Source of the DNA: Vermiculatibacterium agrestimuris
GTDB taxonomy: Bacteria > Bacillota > Clostridia > Oscillospirales > Oscillospiraceae
NCBI RefSeq assembly: GCF_943193085.1
Contig: NZ_CALPCU010000014.1
Location: 1-64,000, forward strand
Direction of reading: 5' to 3'
DNA: 64,000 nt
Positions within the stretch are counted from its first letter, which is position 1, and every line of letters begins with the position of its first letter. This document shows, piece by piece, positions 7,275 to 15,997 of this stretch. The translations under genes were made by a program, and so were the position numbers. Below the pieces are notes generated by a model. It saw nothing but the letters and a program-made list of their open reading frames with translations, did not search any database and was not told where the DNA came from.

Positions 7275-8972
7275 ATGAAAATGACAGCAGCGCAAGCCAT
7301 GGTGCAGATCATGGAAAAGGAGGGGATCAAAACCGCCTTCGGTATTCCCGGCGCGGCCATCAATCCCGTATACAAGTATCTGGAAACTGCGGATATTCAG
7401 CATTTTACCATGCGGCATGAGGAAGCCTGTGTACATGCCGCCGACGGCTATCAGCGGGCCAAGGGGGGCGAGATCGCCCTGGCGATCTGCTCCGCCGGCC
7501 CCGGCGCCACCAACTTTGTCACCGGTCTCTACACCGCCTTTATCGACTCTATGCCGGTTTTGTGCGTGGTGGGCCAGGCCAACGTGGCCCAGCTCAAGCA
7601 GGAGCCCTTCCAGTGTGTGGACATGCCCGACATCGTCAAGACCGTGACCAAGAAGGCCTGGTGCGTCAAGGACGCCGCCGAGCTGCCTGAGATCATGAAG
7701 GAGGCCTTCTACCTGATGCGCGCCGGCCGTCCCGGCCCCGTGCTCATCGAGATGCCCCTGAACGTGCAGCTGTCTGAGCTGGAGTTCGACATCGACGCTT
7801 ACGAGCCCAAGCCCGTTCCCGCGGTGAAGCCCGACCTTGCCAAGATCAAGGAAGCGGTGGAGATGCTCAAGGGCAGCAAGGCCCCTGTCATCATCATGGG
7901 CGGCGGCTGCTTTATCAGCCACTGTGCCGACAAGGTGGTGGAGCTGGCTGAGACGCTGCAGATCCCCGTCATCACCACTTACCAGGCCAAGGGCGGTATT
8001 CCGGAGGAGCATCCCCTCAATGCCGGCCACGCCGGCATCCAGGTGGGTCAGCCTGTGGGCAACCGGGTGCTGCTGGACTCCGACATGGTGCTGGCCATCG
8101 GCAACCGTTTCTCCGACCGTCATACCGGCGACCTGAAGACCTACCGGGAGGGCCGGAAGTTCATCCACATCAACATCGAGCCCACTCAGATCGGCATGGT
8201 CTTTGAGCCTGACCTGGGCATCGTCTCTGACGCCAAGCTGGCCGTGGAGGCTCTGCTGGCCGAGGTGAAGGCCCAGGGCGTGAAGCCCATTAACCCCCAG
8301 CGGGCCGCCACCATCGCCTCCCTGCGCAAGGAGCTGGCCCGGAAGACCGACTACCCCTGCAGCCCCATGATGCCCCACCGGGTGTTCCAGGAGGTGAACG
8401 AGGCCTTCTGCGACGAGACCTACTTCACCTCCGGCTGCGGCATTACCCAGATCTGGAGCGGCCAGCTCCAGAAGATCAACAAGGCCGGCAAGTACCTGCC
8501 CTCCGGCGGCGCCGGCACCCTGGGCTACGAGATCCCCGCCGCCTTCGGCGTGAAGGTGGCCCAGCCCGATCATCACAGCGTCACTGTGGTGGGCGACTTC
8601 GGCCTGACCTTTATGGGGGAGGAGATCGCTGTCGCCTCCGCCTTCCACAAGCCCATCATTGTGGTGGTGCTCAACAATGCCTACCTGGGCCTGATCCGCC
8701 AGAACCAGAAGGGCTACGGCTTCGAGTACGCGGTGGATATGCCCTACAACCAGGACGGCACCATCGACTACGTCAAGCTGGGCGAGGCCTATGGCTGTGT
8801 GGCCGAGCGGGTGTTCAGCCCCGAGGAGCTGAAGGCGGCTCTGGTGCGGGCCAAAGCCTCCACCCAGGCCTCTGGCCGCTGCTATCTCATTGACGCCATC
8901 TGCATCAAGACCCAGCTGTGCGATATGGGTGGTTCCATTGCCAACATCAAAAATTGGGCTCCGGAGGAGTGA
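7275..8972 (+). CDS. gcl: Glyoxylate carboligase-like ThDP enzyme (tartronate-semialdehyde synthase)
   Basis: Thiamine-diphosphate enzyme predicted to join two glyoxylates to tartronate semialdehyde plus CO2. At 565 aa it has the three ThDP-enzyme domains: PYR (about 1-165, with IKTAFGIPGAAINPVYKYL), central (about 190-330) and PP domain (about 370-555) with the ThDP motif VGDFGLTFMGEE to LNNAYLGLIRQNQKG. Segments such as FIHINIEPTQIGMVFEPDLG and LNNAYLGLIRQ closely match E. coli Gcl. It differs at a key spot: E. coli Gcl has Val51 where other ThDP enzymes keep a catalytic Glu, but here the sequence is RHEEAC, restoring Glu at that position (residue 49). The downstream isomerase-like and reductase genes support the glyoxylate role. 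AAAAGGAG precedes the ATG at 7275. Confidence 0.85.
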   Translation: MKMTAAQAMVQIMEKEGIKTAFGIPGAAINPVYKYLETADIQHFTMRHEEACVHAADGYQRAKGGEIALAICSAGPGATNFVTGLYTAFIDSMPVLCVVGQANVAQLKQEPFQCVDMPDIVKTVTKKAWCVKDAAELPEIMKEAFYLMRAGRPGPVLIEMPLNVQLSELEFDIDAYEPKPVPAVKPDLAKIKEAVEMLKGSKAPVIIMGGGCFISHCADKVVELAETLQIPVITTYQAKGGIPEEHPLNAGHAGIQVGQPVGNRVLLDSDMVLAIGNRFSDRHTGDLKTYREGRKFIHINIEPTQIGMVFEPDLGIVSDAKLAVEALLAEVKAQGVKPINPQRAATIASLRKELARKTDYPCSPMMPHRVFQEVNEAFCDETYFTSGCGITQIWSGQLQKINKAGKYLPSGGAGTLGYEIPAAFGVKVAQPDHHSVTVVGDFGLTFMGEEIAVASAFHKPIIVVVLNNAYLGLIRQNQKGYGFEYAVDMPYNQDGTIDYVKLGEAYGCVAERVFSPEELKAALVRAKASTQASGRCYLIDAICIKTQLCDMGGSIANIKNWAPEE

Positions 8973-8977
8973 TAAAA

Positions 8978-9874
8978 ATGAAAGATTCTATTCATAAGTA
9001 TTTTCAGGTGGGCACTATCCAGTGGATGAGCTTTCCCCGCATGGATGGGCTGGAGTCTCTGAAGACCATCTGCCGTGACGACTTTTTCGATGCCATTGAG
9101 ATCAACGTCAACAAGGTTGGGAGCATCATGGACGAGGCCAAGGCCCTGCTGGAGCAGTCCCACCTGAAGGTGTGCTACGGCGCCCAGCCCGCCCTTCTGG
9201 GGCCCAAGCTGAACCCCAACGACCTGGATGAGGCGGGCCGTCAGAAGGCTGAGGACGCCCTCAAGGACTCCCTGGACAAGGCGGAGTTCTTCGGCGCCAA
9301 GGGCATCGCCTTCCTGTCCGGCAAGTGGCAGGAGGAGACAAAGCAGGAAGCTTATGCCCAGCTGCTGAAAACCACGATCAATGTGTGTAGTTATGCCGCT
9401 TCCAAGGGGATGAATGTGGAGCTGGAGGTCTTTGACTACGATGTGGATAAGGCATCTCTCATCGGCCCGGCCCCTCTGGCAGCCCGGTTCGCCGCCGATG
9501 TGCGCACCGTCTGCCCCAATTTCGGCCTGCTGGTAGATCTGTCCCATTTCCCCATCTGCCACGAGTGCGCCAAGGATGTGATCCGTACCTGCCGTCCCTA
9601 TATCACCCACCTGCACTTCGGCAACGCGGTGGCCGACCCTGACGCTCCCGGCTATGGCGACCTGCACCAGCGCTTCGGCTACCCCAACAGTGCCAACGAC
9701 ACCCCTGAGCTGCTGGACTACCTGCGGGTGCTGAAGGAGGAGGGCTTCTTCAACGCCGACGCCCCCATGGTGCTGTCCATGGAAGTCCAGCCCACCGCCG
9801 ATGAGGACGAAATGACCGTTCTGGCCAATACCAAGCGGTGTCTGAACCGGGCTTGGGCCCTGCTGGAAGACTAA
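8978..9874 (+). CDS. Sugar phosphate isomerase/epimerase-family protein, probable hydroxypyruvate isomerase
   Basis: AP-endonuclease-2-like TIM-barrel protein of 298 aa. Typical metal-binding positions appear as Glu in VELEVFDYD, Asp/His in LLVDLSHFPICHE, His in THLHFGNAV and a late Glu in LSMEVQP. Between a glyoxylate carboligase and a hydroxyacid dehydrogenase, the likely reaction is tartronate semialdehyde to hydroxypyruvate, but the family is broad and similarity to canonical Hyi looks moderate. The SD GGAGGAG overlaps the gcl stop region and starts 5 nt after it, so translation is tightly coupled. Confidence 0.75.
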   Translation: MKDSIHKYFQVGTIQWMSFPRMDGLESLKTICRDDFFDAIEINVNKVGSIMDEAKALLEQSHLKVCYGAQPALLGPKLNPNDLDEAGRQKAEDALKDSLDKAEFFGAKGIAFLSGKWQEETKQEAYAQLLKTTINVCSYAASKGMNVELEVFDYDVDKASLIGPAPLAARFAADVRTVCPNFGLLVDLSHFPICHECAKDVIRTCRPYITHLHFGNAVADPDAPGYGDLHQRFGYPNSANDTPELLDYLRVLKEEGFFNADAPMVLSMEVQPTADEDEMTVLANTKRCLNRAWALLED

Positions 9875-9890
9875 GGAAAGAAGGAAAAAC

Positions 9891-10856
9891 ATGAAGATCG
9901 TAGTACTGGATGGATATACGGAAAATCCCGGCGATTTGAGCTGGGGAGAGCTGGAGGCTCTGGGAGAGCTGACGGTGTACGACCGCACCCCGGTGAACGA
10001 CGAGGAGGAGATCATCCGCCGCATCGGTGACGCGGAGCTGGTCTATACCAATAAGACCCCCATCACCCGCAAGGTGATCGACGCCTGCCCCAACATGAAA
10101 TTTATCTCCCTGCTGGCCACCGGCTACAACGTGGTGGACTACGCCTACGCCGCTGAGAAGAAGATCCCTGTGACCAATGTGCCCACCTATGGTACCGCCA
10201 GCGTGGGTCAGTTCGCCATCGGTCTGCTGCTGGAGATCTGCCATCACATCGGCCACCACAGCGAGAGCGTGCACGCCGGCAACTGGACGAATAACATCGA
10301 CTGGTGCTACTGGGATTATCCCCTCATTGAGCTGGACGGCAAGACCATGGGCATCATCGGCTTCGGCCGCATTGGCCAGGCCACGGGCAGGATCGCCAAG
10401 GCCCTGGGCATGAAAGTGCTGGCCTATGACAACCACCCCAATGAAAGCGGAAAGGCCTTGGCTGAGTACGTGGATCTGGATACCCTGCTGGCCTCCTCCG
10501 ACGTGATCGCCCTTCACTGCCCCCTGTTCCCCGACACCCAGGGCATCGTCAACAAGGACACCATCGCCAAGATGAAGGACGGGGTCATCATCCTGAACAA
10601 TTCCCGCGGCCCTCTGGTGGTGGAGCAGGATCTGGCCGACGCCCTGAACTCCGGCAAGGTCGCCGCCGCCGGCTTGGACGTGGTCTCCACCGAGCCCATT
10701 AAGGCCGACAATCCCCTGCTGTCGGCTAAGAACTGCATCATCACCCCCCACATCTCCTGGGCCGCCAAGGAGCCCCGCCAGCGCATCATGGACTGCGCGG
10801 TGGCCAACGCCAAGGCGTATCTGGAGGGCAAGCTCATCAATGTGGTGAACCTGTAA
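9891..10856 (+). CDS. D-2-hydroxyacid dehydrogenase (glycerate dehydrogenase/hydroxypyruvate reductase type)
   Basis: NAD(P)-dependent D-2-hydroxyacid dehydrogenase, 321 aa. It shows the nucleotide-binding motif MGIIGFGRIGQATGRIAKAL (about 146-165), the substrate-binding block FISLLATGYNVVDYAYA, the catalytic Arg in LNNSRGPLVVEQDL, and the terminal His in ITPHISWAA with a preceding Glu in STEPIKADNPLL. This pattern matches HprA/GyaR-type glycerate dehydrogenases. As third gene of the cluster it would reduce hydroxypyruvate to D-glycerate, delivering carbon from glyoxylate to glycolysis. AAAGAAGGAAAA precedes the ATG. Confidence 0.9.
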   Translation: MKIVVLDGYTENPGDLSWGELEALGELTVYDRTPVNDEEEIIRRIGDAELVYTNKTPITRKVIDACPNMKFISLLATGYNVVDYAYAAEKKIPVTNVPTYGTASVGQFAIGLLLEICHHIGHHSESVHAGNWTNNIDWCYWDYPLIELDGKTMGIIGFGRIGQATGRIAKALGMKVLAYDNHPNESGKALAEYVDLDTLLASSDVIALHCPLFPDTQGIVNKDTIAKMKDGVIILNNSRGPLVVEQDLADALNSGKVAAAGLDVVSTEPIKADNPLLSAKNCIITPHISWAAKEPRQRIMDCAVANAKAYLEGKLINVVNL

Positions 10857-10908
10857 GGAACGGGCTGACGCATCTCTAAATAAAATAAAAAACTCCATGA
10901 ATTGACAG

Positions 10909-10942
10909 TGACCCCGGCGCATATCTCTTTGCGCCGGGGTCA
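10909..10942. promoter_or_regulatory. 12-bp perfect hairpin between hprA-type gene and spore protein gene
   Basis: TGACCCCGGCGC (10909-10920) pairs perfectly with GCGCCGGGGTCA (10931-10942) around a 10-nt loop. No T-run follows, so it is not a classic intrinsic terminator. It may end the upstream operon with help from another factor, or sit in the spore protein gene's 5' region; a TTGACA just upstream lacks a good -10 at the right spacing. Confidence 0.5.
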
Positions 10943-11012
10943 AACTATGCTCGGATTCTCGATCCGAACGAATCTCGAAGAGAGAACAAAAAAGAAAAAG
11001 GAGATGCGAACA

Positions 11013-11204
11013 ATGAGCAACAATAAGTCTGTTGTCCCCAGCGCCCGCGAGGCCCTCAACAAGTTCAAGATGGAGGCTGCCACTGAGGTGGGCGTCAACC
11101 TGAAGCAGGGCTATAACGGCGACCTGACCAGCAAGCAGGCCGGTTCTGTCGGCGGCCAGATGGTCAAGAAGATGATCGAGGCCTACGAGAACGGCATGAA
11201 GTAA
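11013..11204 (+). CDS. Alpha/beta-type small acid-soluble spore protein
   Basis: A 63-aa SASP. These proteins coat and protect DNA in the dormant spore core and are degraded at germination by the protease GPR. The hallmark GYNGDLTSKQAGSVGGQMVK and the following MIEAYE match the conserved C-terminal DNA-binding helices; the N-terminal KMEAATEVGVNL corresponds to the GPR-cleavage segment. AAAAAGGAG precedes the ATG at 11013. It stands alone between a hairpin and a strong terminator. It would normally be transcribed in the forespore by sigma-G; I do not see a promoter confidently. Confidence 0.95.
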   Translation: MSNNKSVVPSAREALNKFKMEAATEVGVNLKQGYNGDLTSKQAGSVGGQMVKKMIEAYENGMK

Positions 11205-11219
11205 GTTTTCCCCTAAAAA

Positions 11220-11265
11220 GAGAGCGGGGCCGCCACCCTTGGGTGACGGCCCCGCTCTCTTTTTC
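11220..11265. terminator. Strong bidirectional terminator
   Basis: AGAGCGGGGCCG (11221-11232) pairs with CGGCCCCGCTCT, with an inner CACCC/GGGTG helix, then TTTTT. It serves the spore protein gene on plus and probably the patB-type gene on minus. Confidence 0.9.
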
Positions 11266-11282
11266 TGTTTTTTATGGGTTCC

Positions 11283-12452
11283 TCAGCCCAGACGGGCCTT
11301 AGCGGCGGCTTCAATGCGGGTCAGCCCCTGCTCCAGGGTGGCCCGGGCACAGCCGAAATTCAGCCGGGCGAACTGGCCGGTGGGCTCCCGGTAGGCGCTT
11401 CCCCCGGATAGCCGCAGCCCGGCGGAGGTGAAAAAGCCCTCCAGCTTCTCACGGGGGAGGCCCAGGCCGGAGCAGTCCAGCCATAAAAGGAAGGTGGCCT
11501 CCGGCACGATGGGGGTGATGCCGGGGATGTTTTTCCGGAAGAAGTCCACGGCAAAGTCCCGGTTGGCCTGGAGATAGCGGCAGACCTGGTCGGCGTAGGC
11601 GTCCCCGTGGAGGTAGGCCGCCTCCATGGCCACCAGGCCCAGGATACCGGTGTTGATGCTGTTGCGCTCCTTCACCTCGATAAACCGTCGGCGAATCTCC
11701 GGATCGGGGATGATGATGACCGAGGCCACCAGCCCGGCCACACTGAAGGTCTTGCTGGGGGAGGTGCAGGTGATGGTGCGGCGGGCCAGCTCCGGGGACA
11801 GAGAGGCCAGGGGAATATGCCGGTGGCCGTCGAAGACAATATCGGCGTGGATCTCGTCACAGAGGATGAGCAGGTCGTTCTCCTCACAGATGGCGCCGAG
11901 CTTTTCCAGCTCTTCCCGGGTCAGGCACCGGGCGGTGGGGTTGTGGGGGTTGCAGAGGAGGAAGAGCTTGGCCTGCTTGGCCTTTTGGGCGAAGTCGTCG
12001 AAGTCGAACTCATACCGTCCGTTTATCAGGCGCATGGGACTTTCGATGACCTGGCGGCCGCAGCGCTCTGCCATTTCGAAGAAGGGGGTGTAGATGGGCG
12101 TGTTGATGAGTACGGCCTCCCCCGGCTGGGTGAGGGCCTGAACAGCGGTGGCGATGGCACAGTCGATGCCGGCCAGGAAGCTGATCCACTCCTCCTCCAC
12201 GTGGAAGCCGTGGCGTACCTGCTGCCAGCGGGCGGCGGCGGCGGGACAACCCTCGGGGGGCAGAGTGTAGCCGAAGATGCCGTGCTCCACACAGTCGGAC
12301 AGGGCCTGTTTGACTTCGGGCAGGGTCTCAAAGTCGGTATCGGCGACCCAAAAGGGGAGCAGGGCGTTTTCCCCCTCGCCGATAAAGCGGCGGTCCCATT
12401 TTGCGCTGTTGCGGCCCCGACGGTCAATGACCCGGTCAAAATCATATGTCAT
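11283..12452 (-). CDS. PLP-dependent MalY/PatB-type aminotransferase or C-S beta-lyase
   Basis: Fold-type I PLP enzyme of 389 aa in the MalY/PatB group, many of which are cystathionine or cysteine-conjugate beta-lyases. The PLP lysine is in CTSPSKTFSVAGL; NPHNPTAR and CDEIHADIV hold the conserved Asn and Asp cofactor contacts, and the late RLNFGCAR supplies the carboxylate-binding Arg. The opening PFWVADTDFETLPEV is typical of PatB. AAGGAGG precedes the ATG. It lies 87 bp downstream of an NhaC-type transporter, suggesting import and cleavage of an amino acid or thio-amino acid. A second PatB-like gene is at 54821-56026. Confidence 0.88.
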   Translation of the reverse strand: MTYDFDRVIDRRGRNSAKWDRRFIGEGENALLPFWVADTDFETLPEVKQALSDCVEHGIFGYTLPPEGCPAAAARWQQVRHGFHVEEEWISFLAGIDCAIATAVQALTQPGEAVLINTPIYTPFFEMAERCGRQVIESPMRLINGRYEFDFDDFAQKAKQAKLFLLCNPHNPTARCLTREELEKLGAICEENDLLILCDEIHADIVFDGHRHIPLASLSPELARRTITCTSPSKTFSVAGLVASVIIIPDPEIRRRFIEVKERNSINTGILGLVAMEAAYLHGDAYADQVCRYLQANRDFAVDFFRKNIPGITPIVPEATFLLWLDCSGLGLPREKLEGFFTSAGLRLSGGSAYREPTGQFARLNFGCARATLEQGLTRIEAAAKARLG

Positions 12453-12474
12453 GGCGGATCCCTCCTTGTATGGA

Positions 12475-12507
12475 GCGAAGCCGCCCGGACGGGCCGGACG
12501 GCTTCGC
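12475..12507. promoter_or_regulatory. Intercistronic hairpin between nhaC-type and patB-type genes
   Basis: GCGAAGCCG (12475-12483) pairs with CGGCTTCGC (12499-12507). No T-run follows on either strand, so it may adjust mRNA stability or read-through between the two minus-strand genes. Confidence 0.45.
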
Positions 12508-12539
12508 GCGAGTTTTGAGTGGGTTTTGTCTGGGCCGGT

Positions 12540-13925
12540 TTACAGTACGAAGCCCAGAATCAGGTAGAGCACCAGCGCCGCACCCGCAAAGCACAGGGAG
12601 TAGGGCAGCTGGGTCTTAACGTGGGAGACCACGTCACAGTCGGTGGAGGAGCAGGACATGATGGTGGTGTCGGAGATGGGCGAGGTGTGGTCGCCAAACA
12701 CGGCGCCGCCGGCGATGGCGCCCACGATCATGGGGATGTGGACATTCAGTGCCATGGCCATGGGCAGCAGGATGGGCATCATGATGGCGATGGTACCCGC
12801 GCTGGAGCCGGTAGAGAAGGAAATCAGGCAGGTGAACAGGAAGGCCACAGCGGTGAAGATGGCCGGGCTGATGAGCTTCACCAGCGCAGCGGAGAGGTAG
12901 CCGGCAGTGCCCAGGCCGCCCAGCAGGTCGCTCAGCGCGTAGGCGAAGACCATGACGGTGACGATGTCCATCATGTTGCCGCAGCCGGTGATAAAAATGC
13001 CGATGTTATCCATGAGGGAACCCATCTTGGCCACAGTCATGGCGATGATGGTGTAGATGGAGCCGGCCATGATGCCGAAGATCAGACCGGTCTCAGCGTC
13101 GCCGCCCATGAGGCTGCCGCCGCCGCTGTAGAAGATGTAGGCAATGGTGACCACGATCATCAGGATCATGGGGATGAGCAGGAATTTTGCCTTGGCGGGG
13201 TCGCCGTCCACCTCGTCGGCGTCATCATTGGAGACGCTGCCGGTGGCGGAGGAGAGATAGGCCGCCTCGACCTGCTTCATGGGGCCGAAGTCCTTCCGGA
13301 GCAGGATGATCGCGGCCACGCCAATGACGGCCAGGATGCAGTAGAAGTTAAAGCCGATGCCCTGCACCATCTGGGCGGTGGGGTTTTCGATGCCCTGGGC
13401 CTCAATGAAGCTGGCGATGTAGGGGCCATAAGCGGCAATGGGGATCAGAATGGACATGGGGGTGGCGGTGGAGTGGACGATCCAGGCCGTTTTCTCCGGG
13501 GAGATGCCGAATGCCTTGGTCAGGGGGCGGGAGATGGAGCCGGTGATCATGACGCTGAGGGTGCCGTCGATGAACACCAGAACGCCGATGAGCCAGGTGA
13601 ACAGCTCCGCGCCCACCCGGGACTTGACCACGCTGCGCTTTTTGATCATCAGCGCCGTAAAGCCCTTCAGGCCGTCCGCTTTCTCGATCAGGTAAAACAT
13701 GCCGCCCAGGGTGAGTAGGATGATGATGGAGGTGCTGGAGGAGGAACTGAACACACCGACGATCATGTTCTTGGTGCCTTCCAGCATCCCGATGAGACTG
13801 TAGCCAGAGAGCATAAAGTTGCCCACCAGCAAAGAGGCGAACAAAGCCAGAAACACATTCTTTGTCGCCAGGGCCAGGACAATGGCCAGGATGGACGGAA
13901 TTACACTAAGGAAACCGAATTCCAT
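12540..13925 (-). CDS. NhaC-family Na+/H+ antiporter or amino acid transporter
   Basis: Polytopic membrane protein of 461 aa with roughly 11-12 hydrophobic segments and no signal peptide. It has NhaC-type motifs such as FIDGTLSVMITGSISRPL, FSTGSSAGTIAIMMP and GAVFGDHTSPISDTTIMSCS, the last being the conserved ion-binding segment of this superfamily. NhaC members exchange Na+ for H+ or other solutes; some are thought to import sulfur-containing amino acids. Coupling to a PatB-type lyase makes the second role plausible, but this is inference. GGGAGG is 9 nt before the ATG. The 252-bp gap upstream is AT-rich and holds divergent promoters. Confidence 0.85.
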   Translation of the reverse strand: MEFGFLSVIPSILAIVLALATKNVFLALFASLLVGNFMLSGYSLIGMLEGTKNMIVGVFSSSSSTSIIILLTLGGMFYLIEKADGLKGFTALMIKKRSVVKSRVGAELFTWLIGVLVFIDGTLSVMITGSISRPLTKAFGISPEKTAWIVHSTATPMSILIPIAAYGPYIASFIEAQGIENPTAQMVQGIGFNFYCILAVIGVAAIILLRKDFGPMKQVEAAYLSSATGSVSNDDADEVDGDPAKAKFLLIPMILMIVVTIAYIFYSGGGSLMGGDAETGLIFGIMAGSIYTIIAMTVAKMGSLMDNIGIFITGCGNMMDIVTVMVFAYALSDLLGGLGTAGYLSAALVKLISPAIFTAVAFLFTCLISFSTGSSAGTIAIMMPILLPMAMALNVHIPMIVGAIAGGAVFGDHTSPISDTTIMSCSSTDCDVVSHVKTQLPYSLCFAGAALVLYLILGFVL

Positions 13926-14106
13926 TTGAGATTGCCTCCCTTTTCACAATTTGGAACAAAAATTAATGTAACACAATAAGGGCCAGAAAAATATAAAGTA
14001 ATTTACAAAGCCTGCATTTTTTGATGAATTATCCCGAAATATGAGAAAACTTTTGTGATATTTGCCCTTGAGACGCCCCGCCGGGGGGAGCGCGTCATTT
14101 TCTTCC

Positions 14107-14135
14107 TTGTATTTCCCCGGTGAAACGTTTATAAT
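14107..14135 (+). promoter_or_regulatory. Promoter of inorganic pyrophosphatase gene
   Basis: TTGTAT (14107-14112), 17-bp spacer, TATAAT (14130-14135), 42 bp before the ppa ATG. The rest of 13926-14177 is AT-rich and should also hold the minus-strand promoter of the NhaC-type gene, which I cannot place with confidence. Confidence 0.65.
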
Positions 14136-14177
14136 GAAATATCAACCGATAAAGCAAATGAGAAGGAGTGTTTTCCC

Positions 14178-14708
14178 ATGACCAATATTTGGCACGATGT
14201 GGATCCCAAGCGCATCACCCCCGAGGATTTCCTGGCGGTGGTGGAGATCCCCAAGGGAAGCAAGAAGAAGTACGAGCTGGACAAATCCACCGGCCTCATC
14301 ATTCTTGACCGTATCCTCTATACCTCCACCCACTATCCCGCCAACTACGGCTTTATCCCCCGCTCCTACGGCGACGACGGCGACCCCCTGGACGTGCTGG
14401 TGCTCTGCTCCGAGGAGCTGGATCCCCTGACCCTGGTGCGGTGCTATCCCATCGGCTACATCTCCATGCTGGACGACGGCAAGAACGACGAGAAGATCAT
14501 TGCCATCCCCTTCGCCGATCCTACTTACAATAATTATAAGGATATCACCGAGCTGCCCAGCCATATCTTCGAGGAGATGAGCCACTTCTTCACCGTGTAT
14601 AAGAACCTGGAGGGGAAGGACACCGTGGCCGGCGACACCAAGGGCGCCGAGGAGGCCAAGGAGGTCATCCGCTCCGCCATTGCCCACTATAAGGACTGCT
14701 TTTGCTGA
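14178..14708 (+). CDS. ppa: Inorganic pyrophosphatase (family I, soluble)
   Basis: Hydrolyses PPi to two phosphates, pulling biosynthetic reactions forward. At 176 aa it is the normal length for a prokaryotic family I enzyme. The signature DDGDPLDVLVL (family D-G-D-P-L-D-[V/I]) supplies three metal-binding Asp residues; YELDKSTGLIILDRIL and HYPANYGFIPRSYG are the conserved substrate-contact strands, and DPTYNNYKDI is the later acidic motif. GAAGGAG precedes the ATG. It is monocistronic. Many Clostridia rely instead on membrane PPases or family II enzymes, but none is in this window. Confidence 0.95.
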   Translation: MTNIWHDVDPKRITPEDFLAVVEIPKGSKKKYELDKSTGLIILDRILYTSTHYPANYGFIPRSYGDDGDPLDVLVLCSEELDPLTLVRCYPIGYISMLDDGKNDEKIIAIPFADPTYNNYKDITELPSHIFEEMSHFFTVYKNLEGKDTVAGDTKGAEEAKEVIRSAIAHYKDCFC

Positions 14709-14791
14709 TTTTCGGCAAAATTAAGGAAATCTTTCTTTTTTTCTGACAAGTCTGTGATAGACTTAAGCACAAAGCGCGCAAGGAGAAAGTG

Positions 14792-15958
14792 ATGGAACAC
14801 TATGACGTTTTGGTCGTCGGCGCCGGCTTTGCCGGGGCGGTGACCGCCCGCCGCCTGGCGGAGGACGGAGGCAAAAAGATATTGGTGCTGGAGCGGCGGG
14901 AGCATGTGGGCGGCAACGCCTACGACGGCCCCGGCGAGGGGGGCATCGTCATCCACTTTTACGGCCCCCACATCTTCCATACCAATGAAAAGCGGGTCTA
15001 TGACTACCTGTCCCGGTTCACCAAGTGGCGGGACTACCAGCACCGGGTGGTGGCCAACATCCCTGACGGCAAGGGCGGACGGCTGCAGTATCCCGTGCCC
15101 TTCAACCTGACAAGCCTGGAGACCGCCTTTGGCGCCGGGGAGGGCAAGCGGCTGGGGGACAAGCTCATCGCCGAATACGGCGCGGAGCGGAAGGTCACCA
15201 TTCTGGAGCTGCGGCAGAACCCGGATCCGGAGATCTCCGCCCTGGCCGACTATGTCTACGAGCATGTGTTCGTCCACTACACCATGAAGCAGTGGGGTCA
15301 GACTCCCGAGGAGATCGACCCCAACACCACCGCCCGGGTGCCGGTGTTCCTCTCCCGGGACGACCGCTACTTCCAGGATGCCTACCAGGGCATGCCCCTG
15401 GAGGGATACACTCCGCTGTTTGAGCGGATGCTGGATCACCCCAATATCACTGTGGAAACAGGCTGTGACGCCCTGAAGCGGCTGGAGCTGGGGTCGGGCG
15501 TGGTCAAGCTGGACGGAAAAGTCTTTGACGGCCCGGTCATCTATTCCGGCCAGGCTGACGAGCTGTTCGCCTTCCGGTTCGGCCCCTTGCCCTATCGGAC
15601 GCTGGACTTCCAGTTTGAGACGCTGAAGCAGGACGCTTTCCAGACCCACGGCACGGTGAACTATACGGTGGATGAGGCCTTTACCCGTATCACCGAGTTC
15701 AAGCACCTCACCGGGCAGAAGGTCAAGTCGGAGACCGCCATTATGAAGGAATTCTCCAGAGCCTACACCGGGGCGGAGGGGGAGATCCCATACTACGCCA
15801 TCATTAACCCGGAAAACAACGCCCTCTACGGCAAATATGCCGCCCTGGCCGGGGCGTACCCGAACCTTTATCTGCTGGGGAGACTGGCGGAGTATAAGTA
15901 TTACAATATGGACGCCATCGCCCTGCGGGCTTTGGAGCTGGCGGACAGCCTGCTCTGA
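14792..15958 (+). CDS. glf: UDP-galactopyranose mutase
   Basis: Flavoenzyme that interconverts UDP-galactopyranose and UDP-galactofuranose, the donor for galactofuranose in envelope glycans. At 388 aa it begins with the FAD Rossmann motif VLVVGAGFAGAVTARRLAE. The Glf pattern HVGGNAYD, then YGPHIFHTN, YQHRVVANIPDG and the C-terminal YKYYNMDAIALRALE are present, including conserved Arg and Tyr substrate contacts. The ATG at 14792 has AGGAG 7 nt upstream. Two glycosyltransferase genes follow, so the three likely build a galactofuranose-containing polymer. Confidence 0.95.
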   Translation: MEHYDVLVVGAGFAGAVTARRLAEDGGKKILVLERREHVGGNAYDGPGEGGIVIHFYGPHIFHTNEKRVYDYLSRFTKWRDYQHRVVANIPDGKGGRLQYPVPFNLTSLETAFGAGEGKRLGDKLIAEYGAERKVTILELRQNPDPEISALADYVYEHVFVHYTMKQWGQTPEEIDPNTTARVPVFLSRDDRYFQDAYQGMPLEGYTPLFERMLDHPNITVETGCDALKRLELGSGVVKLDGKVFDGPVIYSGQADELFAFRFGPLPYRTLDFQFETLKQDAFQTHGTVNYTVDEAFTRITEFKHLTGQKVKSETAIMKEFSRAYTGAEGEIPYYAIINPENNALYGKYAALAGAYPNLYLLGRLAEYKYYNMDAIALRALELADSLL

Positions 15959-15997
15959 GCGCTCGGAGGCAGAGATACAATAGGAGTGAGTGCCGAA

